A stretch of 64,000 nt of DNA, taken from contig NZ_AYOY01000209.1 in assembly GCF_000508185.1 (NCBI RefSeq), forward strand, positions 1 to 64,000. Direction: 5' to 3'. The first letter of the stretch is position 1; every line of letters starts with the position of its first letter. The notes below the pieces were generated by a model, which saw only the letters and a list, made by a program, of their open reading frames with translations, was not told where the DNA came from and searched no databases. The stretch comes from Sphingobium sp. C100. Its GTDB lineage: Bacteria; Pseudomonadota; Alphaproteobacteria; Sphingomonadales; Sphingomonadaceae. Shown piece by piece: positions 38,078-47,029 of the stretch. The position numbers and the translations under genes are program-made.

Positions 38078-38935
38078 TCAATATCCCGCCAGTTCGCGGC
38101 CCTGGCCGACCACGCCATAGCTGCGGGTGGGGGCGGACATCAGGAAACGATAGCCTTCGTCGATCAGTCGCTCGACATTCTTCGCATTGGTGTGCGGGTT
38201 ACCGACGACGACCTTGTGCTTATGGCATGTCTCGACGATCTTGCGCATCGCATCCAGCACCTCTGGATGCTCATATTGGCGGGCATAACCCAGCGCTTGG
38301 CTGAGGTCGCCCTCGCCGATCAGGCAGAAGCCGATGCCCGGCACATCGGCCAGTATGTCGTCCAGATTGTCGATCGCTTCGGGGCTTTCGATCATCAGTC
38401 CGACCAGTAATTCGCCATGCGGGGCGAGCGGCCAGACATCGGCCTTGGCATAATAATCCGGCTGGGACAGGCCCCAGTAGCGCGCTGCCGTCGCCGGGCC
38501 ATCGCCCCGCACGCCCTTGGGCTCATAGAGCGCCGCGCCGGTCGGCTTTGCATAGCGGCACGAGGCGACCGCGTTCCACGCCTGCTCCACCGTAGCGACA
38601 TGGGGCGTGATGACGCCATAGACGCCCCGGTCCAGCACCTGCTTGGCCTGGAACTGGTTCATCTCCACGCCATTTGCGGGGATACGCGCCAGCGGCGTCA
38701 CCGACGGGGCGACCGATCCTGTCTCGGCGATCGTCTTGCGATTGAGCATATATTGCAGCGCATCGCCCAGCCCGGCCACATCATAGGGGTTATGCTCCAT
38801 TTCGAAGACGATGCCGTCATAGGGGGCATCGGTCAGTTCTTGCGCCGTCAGCTTGTCGACCTTGGAAAAGCAGGTGAAGGCGGGCTTGCCGGCTTCGAAA
38901 GCGCGGATGACGCCGTTGAGGCGCGTATCGGTCAT
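38078..38935 (-). CDS. HpcH/HpaI-family aldolase
   Basis: This is a 285-residue class II pyruvate aldolase of the HpcH/HpaI family (TIM barrel), which splits 4-hydroxy-2-oxo acids to pyruvate and an aldehyde or oxo acid. Family elements are the FEMEHNPYDV loop with the conserved His, the LARIPAN segment with the conserved Arg, the metal Glu in LMIESPEAIDNL and the metal Asp in IGEGDLSQALG. In this cluster it would do the job that LigK does in the protocatechuate pathway, by an unrelated fold. It lies 42 bp behind the dioxygenase gene and 5 bp before the ThDP gene. Confidence 0.8.
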   Translation of the reverse strand: MTDTRLNGVIRAFEAGKPAFTCFSKVDKLTAQELTDAPYDGIVFEMEHNPYDVAGLGDALQYMLNRKTIAETGSVAPSVTPLARIPANGVEMNQFQAKQVLDRGVYGVITPHVATVEQAWNAVASCRYAKPTGAALYEPKGVRGDGPATAARYWGLSQPDYYAKADVWPLAPHGELLVGLMIESPEAIDNLDDILADVPGIGFCLIGEGDLSQALGYARQYEHPEVLDAMRKIVETCHKHKVVVGNPHTNAKNVERLIDEGYRFLMSAPTRSYGVVGQGRELAGY

Positions 38936-38977
38936 GAATAGCGTTCCGTTCTTGATGAAAGGGGGGCAGCGCGCCGC

Positions 38978-39976
38978 TCAGGCGGGCGCGTTCCAGTACA
39001 TGAAACCCATGCCTTCGCCGGTGCCTGCCGGCGTGCGCCAGCAGGGGACATAATCGACCAGCGTCATTTCCGCACCGGTCTGCTGGAGCGCCATCATGAC
39101 GATCGAGTAGATCTTCACCTCCGACGTGCCGGACTGGTAATAGCCGTCGGGGATCGCGGTGAGGCCCTCATAGTCATAGGCGGCAAGCTTCCCCATGACG
39201 TCGCGGTCGAATTCCTCGTCATTGACGAAGTGCGACAGGCCGCCGCTCGCGATCACCGCAACGCGGATATCCTGCGGCCATGCTTCGATGGCGTCGCGCA
39301 GCACGCGGCCAAATTCGACACAGCGCGCCATCGACGGCTGGGTCGGCGGATAGAAGAGGTTGAAGAGCACCGGCACATGGGGCGGCACATCGTCGCCCAT
39401 GATCTGGTGATAGATGAAGCTGTAGGCGTGCGGCACGACCGGATAGTCGGCCTTGCGGCCCTGATTCTTCTCCATCCAGACATTTTCGGGCCATGCCATC
39501 AGGTCATTGAGGTCGAACCCCTGCTTCTGGAATGTCTTGATGAGATAGGTGGCAAGGTCGGGATGGGCCTGATGAACGACATGATGGTCGGGGGCGTAAA
39601 CCGCGCGCTGGGGCGGGCCGTTATGCACCTCCTGCCCGCTATAGATTGTGATGGAGGGCGACTGGTCGGGCCAGATTTCCTTCTGATCCTTGCCCAGGAT
39701 GATCGCGACATCAATATTGGCGGCCTTGTAGGCCTGCGCCATTTCATCCAGCGCGGTCCGACAGCGCGCGGCGCGGGCGGTGCGTTCCTCGATGGTCAGA
39801 AATGGTTCGAACGCCGCGCCGCGATGCGCTTCCAGTTCGGGATAGGTCCAGGTCCGGTTCTGGAACCAGAGTTCGGGATTGTTGCGGTCCCGATCCCCGT
39901 TGTTCAGCCAGTCCTCCGGCTTCTGCCCCAGCATCCCGCTGTGCGGCACGGCCATTCCGAAAACAATCTTCGCCAT
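38978..39976 (-). CDS. Extradiol dioxygenase, DesZ/LigZ-like LigB-superfamily
   Basis: This is a 332-residue single-chain type II extradiol dioxygenase of the group containing methylgallate and biphenyl-type enzymes of Sphingobium (DesZ, LigZ). His12 (VPHSGM), the catalytic His249 (SGGLSHF) and a likely Glu286 ligand are present. The usual NDH motif is replaced by GKDQKE at residues 95-100, so the second iron His is absent at that place. AGAGGAT precedes the ATG at 39976. There is no fused LigA domain at the C-terminus. Probable ring-cleavage enzyme of the 44.3-35.6 kb operon; substrate unknown, perhaps a methoxylated or carboxylated catechol. Confidence 0.75.
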   Translation of the reverse strand: MAKIVFGMAVPHSGMLGQKPEDWLNNGDRDRNNPELWFQNRTWTYPELEAHRGAAFEPFLTIEERTARAARCRTALDEMAQAYKAANIDVAIILGKDQKEIWPDQSPSITIYSGQEVHNGPPQRAVYAPDHHVVHQAHPDLATYLIKTFQKQGFDLNDLMAWPENVWMEKNQGRKADYPVVPHAYSFIYHQIMGDDVPPHVPVLFNLFYPPTQPSMARCVEFGRVLRDAIEAWPQDIRVAVIASGGLSHFVNDEEFDRDVMGKLAAYDYEGLTAIPDGYYQSGTSEVKIYSIVMMALQQTGAEMTLVDYVPCWRTPAGTGEGMGFMYWNAPA

Positions 39977-40058
39977 ATCATCCTCTGTTCGTTCGTGCGG
40001 TGCAGGCTATGCGCCGCCCGATAGCCGGGCCAATCCAAAGCATGGCCGGGGCGATTGC

Positions 40059-41351
40059 TTATTCCGAAACCTTGGGTGCCCATTCGGGCCGCAGCAGGAT
40101 CCAGGTTGCAGCGGCGCCGATGATCAGGAAAACGAAAATCACCAGCATCGGCAGGTCATAGCCCCCGCTCACATGCAGCAGCCATCCCGACAGGCTTGCC
40201 GCGACGCCGCCGGCCAGGCTGGTCGCGACCTGCTGGACACCCGTGACCAGGCCGATGGCAGGCTTGGGGATCAGCGTCAGGCGACACAGCGCCAGATTAT
40301 TGGCGGTGGCAAGGCCGAGGAAAGAGAGCGAGAAGACGTTCCAGAACAGCGCCATGTCCAGGCTCGGCGCATAGGCGCCCAACAGCACCGTGCAGGCGCC
40401 GATGAATCCGGCGATGACGAACGCCTTGCGCACGAAGACCGGATCGCCACCCCGTTCGATCAGCTTGTCCGCCGCCCAGCCCGCGACCACTGCGACGATG
40501 GCGATGCCCGCGAAGCTGAAGAAAGTGTAGAGGCCCGACTGCTTCAGCGACAGGCCGCGCTCTTCCACCAGATAGGCCGGCATCCAGCTCATGCAGTAGA
40601 AGGTGAAATAGCCGTAGCAGAAATTGACGATCATCGCGCCCCAGACCAGCGGGCTTTTCATGATGCTGGCGAAGCTTACCGATGACGCCTTGCGCCGGGC
40701 GGTAGCGCGCTCGTCCGCGCTGGGCCAGTCGTTGCGCACCGTCAGTATCCAGGGGATCAGCCAGATGAAGCCAACCGCGCCGGTCAGGATGAACATGGTG
40801 CGCCAGTCATAATTGACGATCAGCCAGGCGGCCACCGGAGCGCCGATGGCGGGCCCGAACTTGTTGCCCATGGCGAAAACGCCGACGGCAGTGCCATTCT
40901 GCCGCTCACTGAAATTGTTGCGGATCCAGCGATAGCTGGCCGGCATCACGACCGCTTCGGCCGCGCCGATGAGCAGGCGCATCAGCAGCAGCGTGGCAAA
41001 GGCATCGACCAAACCGATCGCCGCAGTCGCCACGCACCAAAGGACGAAGCAGATGGTGTAGGGCGTCTTCACGCCATAACGGTCCACGACCCAGCCGATC
41101 GGGATCTGGACCAGGCCATAGGACCAGAAAAAAGCGGAATTGAGCCAACCGCGGTCCAGGTCGGACAAATTGAAATGAGCGATAAAGGGCGGGTCCGCCA
41201 GGGCCGATGAGATGCTGGTGCGGTCGACGAACGCGATCAGCACGCCGGTCGCAAGCAGGAACAGCACCAGCCAACGTCCGCCGGGAGAGAGTTCTGGCAC
41301 GCGGGCTGGCGGCTCGGCCGCCGCTTCCTTCGATAATGGTGTCGATGCCAT
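40059..41351 (-). CDS. MFS transporter, anion:cation symporter type
   Basis: This is a 430-residue permease with 12 predicted segments and the same landmarks as the permease at 31657-32958 (WVVDRYGVKTPYT, ASYRWIRNNFSERQNGTAVGVFAMGNKFG). The start at 41351 has AAGGAGAGGG upstream; the frame to 41375 is less likely. It is in operon order behind the amidohydrolase (20 bp). It probably imports the aromatic acid degraded by this operon. The close similarity to the other copy indicates duplication, and the two may differ in substrate. Confidence 0.82.
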   Translation of the reverse strand: MASTPLSKEAAAEPPARVPELSPGGRWLVLFLLATGVLIAFVDRTSISSALADPPFIAHFNLSDLDRGWLNSAFFWSYGLVQIPIGWVVDRYGVKTPYTICFVLWCVATAAIGLVDAFATLLLMRLLIGAAEAVVMPASYRWIRNNFSERQNGTAVGVFAMGNKFGPAIGAPVAAWLIVNYDWRTMFILTGAVGFIWLIPWILTVRNDWPSADERATARRKASSVSFASIMKSPLVWGAMIVNFCYGYFTFYCMSWMPAYLVEERGLSLKQSGLYTFFSFAGIAIVAVVAGWAADKLIERGGDPVFVRKAFVIAGFIGACTVLLGAYAPSLDMALFWNVFSLSFLGLATANNLALCRLTLIPKPAIGLVTGVQQVATSLAGGVAASLSGWLLHVSGGYDLPMLVIFVFLIIGAAATWILLRPEWAPKVSE

Positions 41352-41371
41352 GAAACCCTCTCCTTTGGTAT

Positions 41372-42220
41372 TCAATCCGCCAGCGCGGGATAGAGCGTCT
41401 GCGCGGTCTTGGCGAAGATCCAGCTTTGGTCTTCGTCACTGAGGCAGGCGAGCCGCGCGCGCGCAGTCGCCAATATCTCGGCGAGCGTGCCGGGTGAGGT
41501 CGGATAGTTGGAGCCCCAGGCCATGCGGTCGGCGCCGAACACGGAAGCGACCTTGGGGAAGAAAGTCTCGGCGCTCGCCTCCCCCTTGGTGACGTCGCCC
41601 ATGATGCGCGGGGTCAGCTTGAGGTAGATATTGGGCAGGTCGGCAAGCGCGAACAGGCTGTCGGCATCGGCATAGGGCGGTCCGTCCAGCACGTCCGGCC
41701 GTCCCAGATGATCGAGGATGATGTTGACCCTTGGAAAACGCTTCGCCAGATCGGTCACCTGCGGCAGGCCGACCGGCCCGGTCTGGATGCACATCGGCAC
41801 GCCAAGGTCGCCCAGCATTTCCCAGGCGGGGTAGGCGGCGGGATTTTCCAGCTCGCTCGGGTCGAAATCCTTGGTCGATCCGCCGGTGAAGATGCGCAGG
41901 CCATTAAGGCCTCTGTCCACCCAGTCCCGGATTACCGACACCGCGTCGAGTGCGGCGACATCGACTGATCCGACCGCGATCAGCCGGCCCGGAAACTGGT
42001 TGCAGCCCTCCACCACATAGCTGTTGTCAAAGCCATAAGTGGTGGAGGAATGGACGACCGCGGCCTTGGCGACGCCAGCCTCATCCATCGCCGTGATCAG
42101 CGAGGCGACCGTGCAGGGCCGTTCCTGCGACCAGTCCGATCGCTTGCCGAACAGGGGTGCGGGGGGGTAACGCTCCGCATCATCGGAAATGATGTGCGGA
42201 TGAATGTCGATGACCGTCAT
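41372..42220 (-). CDS. Amidohydrolase-2 family hydrolase, LigI-like
   Basis: This is a 282-residue TIM-barrel metal hydrolase. The HXH pair is at His7 and His9 (DIHPHI), the LDHLGRPD segment is at about residue 171, and the NYPTSPG segment holds the C-terminal acidic region. It is related at family level to 2-pyrone-4,6-dicarboxylate hydrolase LigI and to other small amidohydrolases, but not close enough to copy the name. It lies 3 bp behind the LigJ paralogue. A lactone or a decarboxylation product of ring cleavage is a plausible substrate. Confidence 0.72.
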   Translation of the reverse strand: MTVIDIHPHIISDDAERYPPAPLFGKRSDWSQERPCTVASLITAMDEAGVAKAAVVHSSTTYGFDNSYVVEGCNQFPGRLIAVGSVDVAALDAVSVIRDWVDRGLNGLRIFTGGSTKDFDPSELENPAAYPAWEMLGDLGVPMCIQTGPVGLPQVTDLAKRFPRVNIILDHLGRPDVLDGPPYADADSLFALADLPNIYLKLTPRIMGDVTKGEASAETFFPKVASVFGADRMAWGSNYPTSPGTLAEILATARARLACLSDEDQSWIFAKTAQTLYPALAD

Positions 42221-42223
42221 GTC

Positions 42224-43249
42224 CTAGAGGCCCTTGGCTTTGAGATGCGCGTCAAGCCGCGGATAGACGCGGCGGGCATTGCCTTCGAAAATGGCATGGC
42301 GGTCGGCATCGCTCAGCGCCTCGCAAGCGTCGATATAGCGTTTGGTGTCATCGAAATACGCGCCGCTGTCGGGGTCGCGCCCCCGCACCGCGCCGATCAT
42401 TTCCGAACCGAACATGACATTGCTGGTGGGCACGACCTTGGTCAGCAACTCGACGCCGGGATGATGATAGACGCAGGTGTCGAAGAAGATATTATCGAGT
42501 AGCCCTTCGAGCGGCCGCTTGGCGATCTCCAGGCTCATGCCGCGATAGCGCCCCCAATGATAAGGCACAGCCCCGCCGCCATGCGGGATCACCAGCCGCA
42601 GGGTCGGGAAATCCTTGAACAGGTCACCCTGCAACAATTGCATGAACACAGACGTATCGGCGTTTAGATAATGGGCGCCGGTGCCGTGGAAATTGGGATT
42701 GCAGGAGGCGGCGACATGAATCATCGCCGGCACGTCCAGATCGCACAGCGCCTCGTAGATCGGATACCATGAACGGTCGGTCATCGGCTGGCCGGTCCAA
42801 TAGCCACCGGTCGGATCGGGGTTCAGGTTCACGCCGACAAAGCCCAGTTCTTCGACGATCCGGCGCAATTCGGGCACTGAATTTCTCGGCGGCGCCAGCG
42901 GCGATTGCGGCAGCATCCCTACCGGCACGAAATTGTCGGGATAGATGTCGCATACCCGGCGGACCAGATCGTTGCTGATGCTCGCCCATTCCAGGCTGGT
43001 ACGCTCATTGCCCAGATGATGGCTCATCAGGCCCGCGATCGGGGAAAAGAGCGTCAGGTCGCTGCCTCGCTCTTGCTGCAGCTTGAGCTGGCCATTGCCC
43101 ACGCCTTCGCGAATGTCGTCGTCGGTGACGATGCAGTCCGAAATCTTGGGCGCGTTTACGGCGTCTTGGGCAAATTCCACCTGCCGCGAACGCCAGTCGC
43201 GGAAGGACTGGGGCACGGTGGTGAAATGCCCATGGCAATCGATGATCAT
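42224..43249 (-). CDS. LigJ paralogue, 4-oxalomesaconate hydratase-like
   Basis: This is a 341-residue amidohydrolase with the same length and layout as LigJ at 8810-9835. The metal HXH is at His6 and His8 (DCHGHF). The QQERGSDLTLFSP, NLNPDPTGGYW and IPHGGGAVPYHWGRYRG segments are conserved. I start it at the ATG at 43249; the frame to 43345 is open, but its translation resembles no part of LigJ. It would hydrate the ring-cleavage product of the nearby dioxygenase. The presence of two LigJ forms on one replicon suggests different substituents on the substrate. Confidence 0.82.
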   Translation of the reverse strand: MIIDCHGHFTTVPQSFRDWRSRQVEFAQDAVNAPKISDCIVTDDDIREGVGNGQLKLQQERGSDLTLFSPIAGLMSHHLGNERTSLEWASISNDLVRRVCDIYPDNFVPVGMLPQSPLAPPRNSVPELRRIVEELGFVGVNLNPDPTGGYWTGQPMTDRSWYPIYEALCDLDVPAMIHVAASCNPNFHGTGAHYLNADTSVFMQLLQGDLFKDFPTLRLVIPHGGGAVPYHWGRYRGMSLEIAKRPLEGLLDNIFFDTCVYHHPGVELLTKVVPTSNVMFGSEMIGAVRGRDPDSGAYFDDTKRYIDACEALSDADRHAIFEGNARRVYPRLDAHLKAKGL

Positions 43250-43352
43250 AGTGTCTCCGTCTCTCTGGTCCGGTTTAGGTCCGGCCGTGCGGCTTTCGTC
43301 ATTGATTTTGGGGCGCGCCGGATAGGAGTTGGTCCGGCGCGCCACGCTTTGT

Positions 43353-44339
43353 TCAGGCGGTGAGTGCCGGCACCTGCTCGGGATCGACGAACAACTCGTC
43401 CATGCGCATCCGCCGCGGCGTCAGGCCCTGGTCGAACGCGGTCTTTTCCAGCGCCTCGATGGTCGCACGGTTTGCTTCGATGCCATAGGGCAGCGGGTCG
43501 GCGCCCACGATCGTCTGAAGCTTGCGATATTTGTCGGCGCCAGCACCCGTGGCTTCGCCGCTGTTGAGCTTGGCGACCCATTCGTCCTTCGCCTGGGTGA
43601 AGGCGTCGTAGATGGAGCGGGCGACCCAGGGATGCGCCTCCAGCACACTGTCCTTGACGACGATTGTGCCGTGCATCGGATAGACGCCGGTGCGGGCATA
43701 ATAGTCCGCTTCCAATGCCTCGGCATTGGGGAAGAGGTCGGGATAATCGGCCTCGACCTCCTGCCAGCCACCGGTCGGCGCGCCGGTGCGGCCGATCCCC
43801 GCCGCCGCATCAAAGCCGGCAACTATGTCGCCGCGCGCCATCATCTCGGCCAGGCTGTCGCCGGTCGCGACATGGCTGACATTGGCAGGCAGCCGCAATT
43901 CCTGCACATGCTCCTCGTCATCGACGAACCAGTTGATCTTGCTGTTGTCGACGCCATATTCATCGATCAGCACCTGGCGCGTCCACACGCCCGTCGTCAC
44001 CGAATAGGCGCGCACCCCCGCCTTCTTGCCTTCCAGGTCCTTGGGGCTGGAAATATCGGCATCCGGCCGCACCAGCAGGCCCGAATGGTGGAAGCGGCGC
44101 ACGACGAAGATCGGCAGCGCCTTGAACTTCTTCCCGTAGGCGCGCGCGATGATGTAGGTCGTTGGCGCAATCTCGCACACATCGAATTCCAGTTCGCGGA
44201 CCATGCGTCGAAATGCGCCGATCTGTGGCTTGACGGTGACGATCTCCGCCTCGACGCCTTCGATCGGGATCGACCCGTCGCGGATGGCGGCTGTGTGCGG
44301 ATGGTCCGCCACGGCGATTTTCAGTTGGACCTTTGACAT
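43353..44339 (-). CDS. 4,5-dihydroxyphthalate decarboxylase-like protein B
   Basis: This 328-residue protein of the Pht5 group matches the known decarboxylase length better than copy A. It lacks a signal peptide. Conserved parts are HTAAIRDGSIPIEGVEAE, CEIAPTTYIIARAYGKKFKALP, FVVRRFHHSGLLV and KAGVRAYSVTTGVW. It is the first gene of the minus-strand operon, divergent from the LysR gene across 197 bp, so it is probably the first enzyme after uptake. It could convert a dihydroxy-dicarboxylate to a dihydroxy-monocarboxylate ready for cleavage. Dual interpretation as a binding protein is unlikely without export. Confidence 0.75.
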   Translation of the reverse strand: MSKVQLKIAVADHPHTAAIRDGSIPIEGVEAEIVTVKPQIGAFRRMVRELEFDVCEIAPTTYIIARAYGKKFKALPIFVVRRFHHSGLLVRPDADISSPKDLEGKKAGVRAYSVTTGVWTRQVLIDEYGVDNSKINWFVDDEEHVQELRLPANVSHVATGDSLAEMMARGDIVAGFDAAAGIGRTGAPTGGWQEVEADYPDLFPNAEALEADYYARTGVYPMHGTIVVKDSVLEAHPWVARSIYDAFTQAKDEWVAKLNSGEATGAGADKYRKLQTIVGADPLPYGIEANRATIEALEKTAFDQGLTPRRMRMDELFVDPEQVPALTA

Positions 44340-44536
44340 GAGGCTCTCCCGCTCGAATTTTGACGTTCATGGTGAAGCGCTGTGCCAGGGCAATAGTCAA
44401 CGCGGCCGAACGGTTTACGAAAGAGGCGCGGCATGTTTTCAATCAGGGTCGGCGCACCCATTATCCGCTTCGTACTTTCAATAGGTATAAAAGTCATGCT
44501 ATCCACCTTGCCGGGAAGAGGAAGGAAAGGCAGCAA

Positions 44537-45778
44537 ATGGTGTCGCAAGAGCAGGTGCAGGCGATCAGTTTTCGGCAACTTAGGCTGTTTGAAAGCGTAG
44601 GCCGGCTGGAGAGCGTAAGAGGGGCTTCGGAGGACTGTAACTTATCACAGCCCGCAGTGACTCAATCGCTCAGCAAGCTGGAGCAGCTGGTCGGCGCAAA
44701 GCTGGTCGAACGGCGCGCGAGCGGCAGCTATCTCAACGCCAATGGCGATCTTTTCTACCGCCGCGTGGTGCGGTTCCTGACTCAGTTCGAACGCGCGCTC
44801 ACCCAGTTTGGGGTGGAGGGCGGCGCTGCCGGCGCAAAGGGCGTTGCCGCTCGCCTGCTCCGGTCCCAGGTCCGGGCGCTGATCGCGATCGTCGAGCAGG
44901 GCTCCTTTCCGCTTGCGGCGCAGGCGTTGAACCTTTCTCCCGCCACGCTCCAGCGGGCCGCGCGCGACCTGGAAAGCAATGTGCGCAAATCCCTCTTCTA
45001 CCGGACTGCGGCTGGCACTATCCCCACGCCCGACGGCATCGAACTGGGTCGCAGGCTGAAATTGTGTCTCCAGGAAATCGACTGGGGCGTGCAGGAACTG
45101 GCGGCGGCGCAGGGTGGGACGACGGCGCCGATCGTGGTGGGCGCCATGCCCCTGGGCGGCAGCGTGCTGCTTGCCTCCATGCTGGAGGATTTCATGGCCC
45201 GCGCGCCCAATGCGCAGGTCGTGATCCGCAACGAAAGCGCGGTGGAGATGGTGAAGAGCCTGCGTGCGGGCGATGTCGATTTCGTCGTCGGCCTGCTGCC
45301 GCGTGAAGACGCCGATGATCTCGACACGCTGGCCCTGGCCCACACGCCTTATTCGATCGTCGCGCGTAAAGGGCATCCGTTGGCCTGCCGGGACCATGTG
45401 ACGCTTGAGGATCTGGGCCATCACGACTGGCTGATCGGCGCGCCGGGGTCCAGCCGCCGGGCCTGTTTCGACCATCTTTTCGCCAGCGGCCGACCGGCGC
45501 ACGCGCCCATCGCAACCTCCGCGCTGGCGGTCATCCGCCCGTTGCTCTCCGGCAGCGACCGGCTGACGCTGATGACCTCCTATGAACTTCATCATGAAGG
45601 GCAAGGGCTGGCGGCCATCGCCTATGGGCCGATCTCCCCGGTGCCGGTGATCGGGGTGACGACGCGCGCCAACTGGTTGCCCACGCGCCTCCATGCCGAC
45701 TTTATCGACATGATCCGCGATCATGTCGAAAATGAATTGACCGCGCGTCCCCGCATCGCCGAGCTGGAGCCGGCATAG
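44537..45778 (+). CDS. LysR-type regulator with two HTH domains
   Basis: This is a 413-residue LysR-family regulator built like the LigR at 10892-12043. HTH one is at about residues 10-66 (EDCNLSQPAVTQSLSKLEQLVG), HTH two at about 103-160 (AQALNLSPATLQRAARDLES). The effector domain starts with IVVGAMPLGGSVLLASML. I chose the ATG at 44537, with GGAAAGG upstream; longer frames lead to non-LysR sequence. Its divergence from the first gene of the 44.3 kb operon implies control of that operon by an aromatic inducer. It ends 3 bp from the convergent MFS gene. Confidence 0.82.
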   Translation: MVSQEQVQAISFRQLRLFESVGRLESVRGASEDCNLSQPAVTQSLSKLEQLVGAKLVERRASGSYLNANGDLFYRRVVRFLTQFERALTQFGVEGGAAGAKGVAARLLRSQVRALIAIVEQGSFPLAAQALNLSPATLQRAARDLESNVRKSLFYRTAAGTIPTPDGIELGRRLKLCLQEIDWGVQELAAAQGGTTAPIVVGAMPLGGSVLLASMLEDFMARAPNAQVVIRNESAVEMVKSLRAGDVDFVVGLLPREDADDLDTLALAHTPYSIVARKGHPLACRDHVTLEDLGHHDWLIGAPGSSRRACFDHLFASGRPAHAPIATSALAVIRPLLSGSDRLTLMTSYELHHEGQGLAAIAYGPISPVPVIGVTTRANWLPTRLHADFIDMIRDHVENELTARPRIAELEPA

Positions 45779-45781
45779 GCG

Positions 45782-47029
45782 TCAGCCTGGATCGACCTGT
45801 TCGAAACGGCGTGCCGCTGGCAATTCGGGAAAGAGGCGTGCCCATAATCCTGCAAGCAGGATCGCGCCCGCACCGCCGAGCAGGACCGCGCCGACCGGCC
45901 CGAGCAGCGCGGCGGCCACGCCTGATTCCATCTCGCCCAGTTCGTTGGACCCGGCGATGAACAGGCCCGATATGGCGCCCACGCGCCCGCGCCGGTCGTC
46001 AGGGGTGGCGATCTGCACCAGCGACTGGCGGATATAGACCGACACCATATCGGCCGCGCCCAGGATGATGAGGCACAGGACCGAAAGCGGCAGCGCGCGC
46101 GACAGGCCGAAACCGATCGTCGCGATCCCATAGATGGCGACCGCCAGCAGCATCTTCGTGCCGACATTGACATGGACGGGTCGCCAGGACAGCCAACTCG
46201 CCATGACGAGCGCGCCGGCCGATGATGCGGCGCGCAGCGCGCCCAGCCCCTCCGGCCCCACATGCAGCACGTCGCGGGCGAAAATGGGCAGCAGCGCATT
46301 GGTGCCGCCCAGCAGCACCGCGAACATGTCGAGGCTGATCGCACCCAGCAGCAGCCGATTGCCCATGACATAGCGGAACCCGTCCAGCATCTGCGCCAGC
46401 GCCCGGCTGTTGCCTGCGATCGGCCGCTGCACGATCGGCCTGATCCGCAACTGCAACAGGATCGCGACCGCCAACAGCGCGGCGCACAGCGCAAACGCCC
46501 AGACCGCACCCAGCGCATAGGCGAAGCCGCCCAGCACCGGGCCTGATATGCCGCCGATGCGCCCGGCGATCGCGCTGATGGCGATCGCCTGCGGCAGCGT
46601 CTGGCGCGGCACCAGCGCCGCTGGCAACGCATTCATGGCGGGCATGTAGAAAGCCCGCGCCGCCGAGAACAGCGCTGCCGCCAGATAGAGGGCGTAGAGG
46701 CTCTGGCCAGGCCCCCACGCCAGCAGCGTCAGCGCGGCCGGGCAAAGCCATTGGCCCAGCAGCGCGAACCGCACCACCTTTCGCCGGTCGAAGCGATCGG
46801 CCGCCAGCCCCGTCACCGGGCTGAGCAACAGGATCGGCAAAAACTGGACCAGGCCGATCAGGCCCAGCCGCAGTGCAGCCGCCCTGATGCCCATCGACAG
46901 GCGCGCCTCGTCATAAATGGCCCAGCCCAATGCCACGACCAGGCCGCTATGGCCCAGCATCGCGCAAATGCGCGCCGTCCACAGATAGCGGAAATCGCGA
47001 TAGGCGAAAGGATGGCGCGGGACGGTCAT
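45782..47029 (-). CDS. MFS exporter, EntS-like
   Basis: This is a 415-residue permease with 12 predicted segments resembling the MFS_3 group (EntS-like exporters). Motif A is seen in GLAADRFDRRKVVRFALLG after segment 2, with RIGGISGPVLGGFAYALG in the fifth segment. The C-terminus is short. It converges with the LysR gene. The substrate is unknown. Confidence 0.68.
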   Translation of the reverse strand: MTVPRHPFAYRDFRYLWTARICAMLGHSGLVVALGWAIYDEARLSMGIRAAALRLGLIGLVQFLPILLLSPVTGLAADRFDRRKVVRFALLGQWLCPAALTLLAWGPGQSLYALYLAAALFSAARAFYMPAMNALPAALVPRQTLPQAIAISAIAGRIGGISGPVLGGFAYALGAVWAFALCAALLAVAILLQLRIRPIVQRPIAGNSRALAQMLDGFRYVMGNRLLLGAISLDMFAVLLGGTNALLPIFARDVLHVGPEGLGALRAASSAGALVMASWLSWRPVHVNVGTKMLLAVAIYGIATIGFGLSRALPLSVLCLIILGAADMVSVYIRQSLVQIATPDDRRGRVGAISGLFIAGSNELGEMESGVAAALLGPVGAVLLGGAGAILLAGLWARLFPELPAARRFEQVDPG

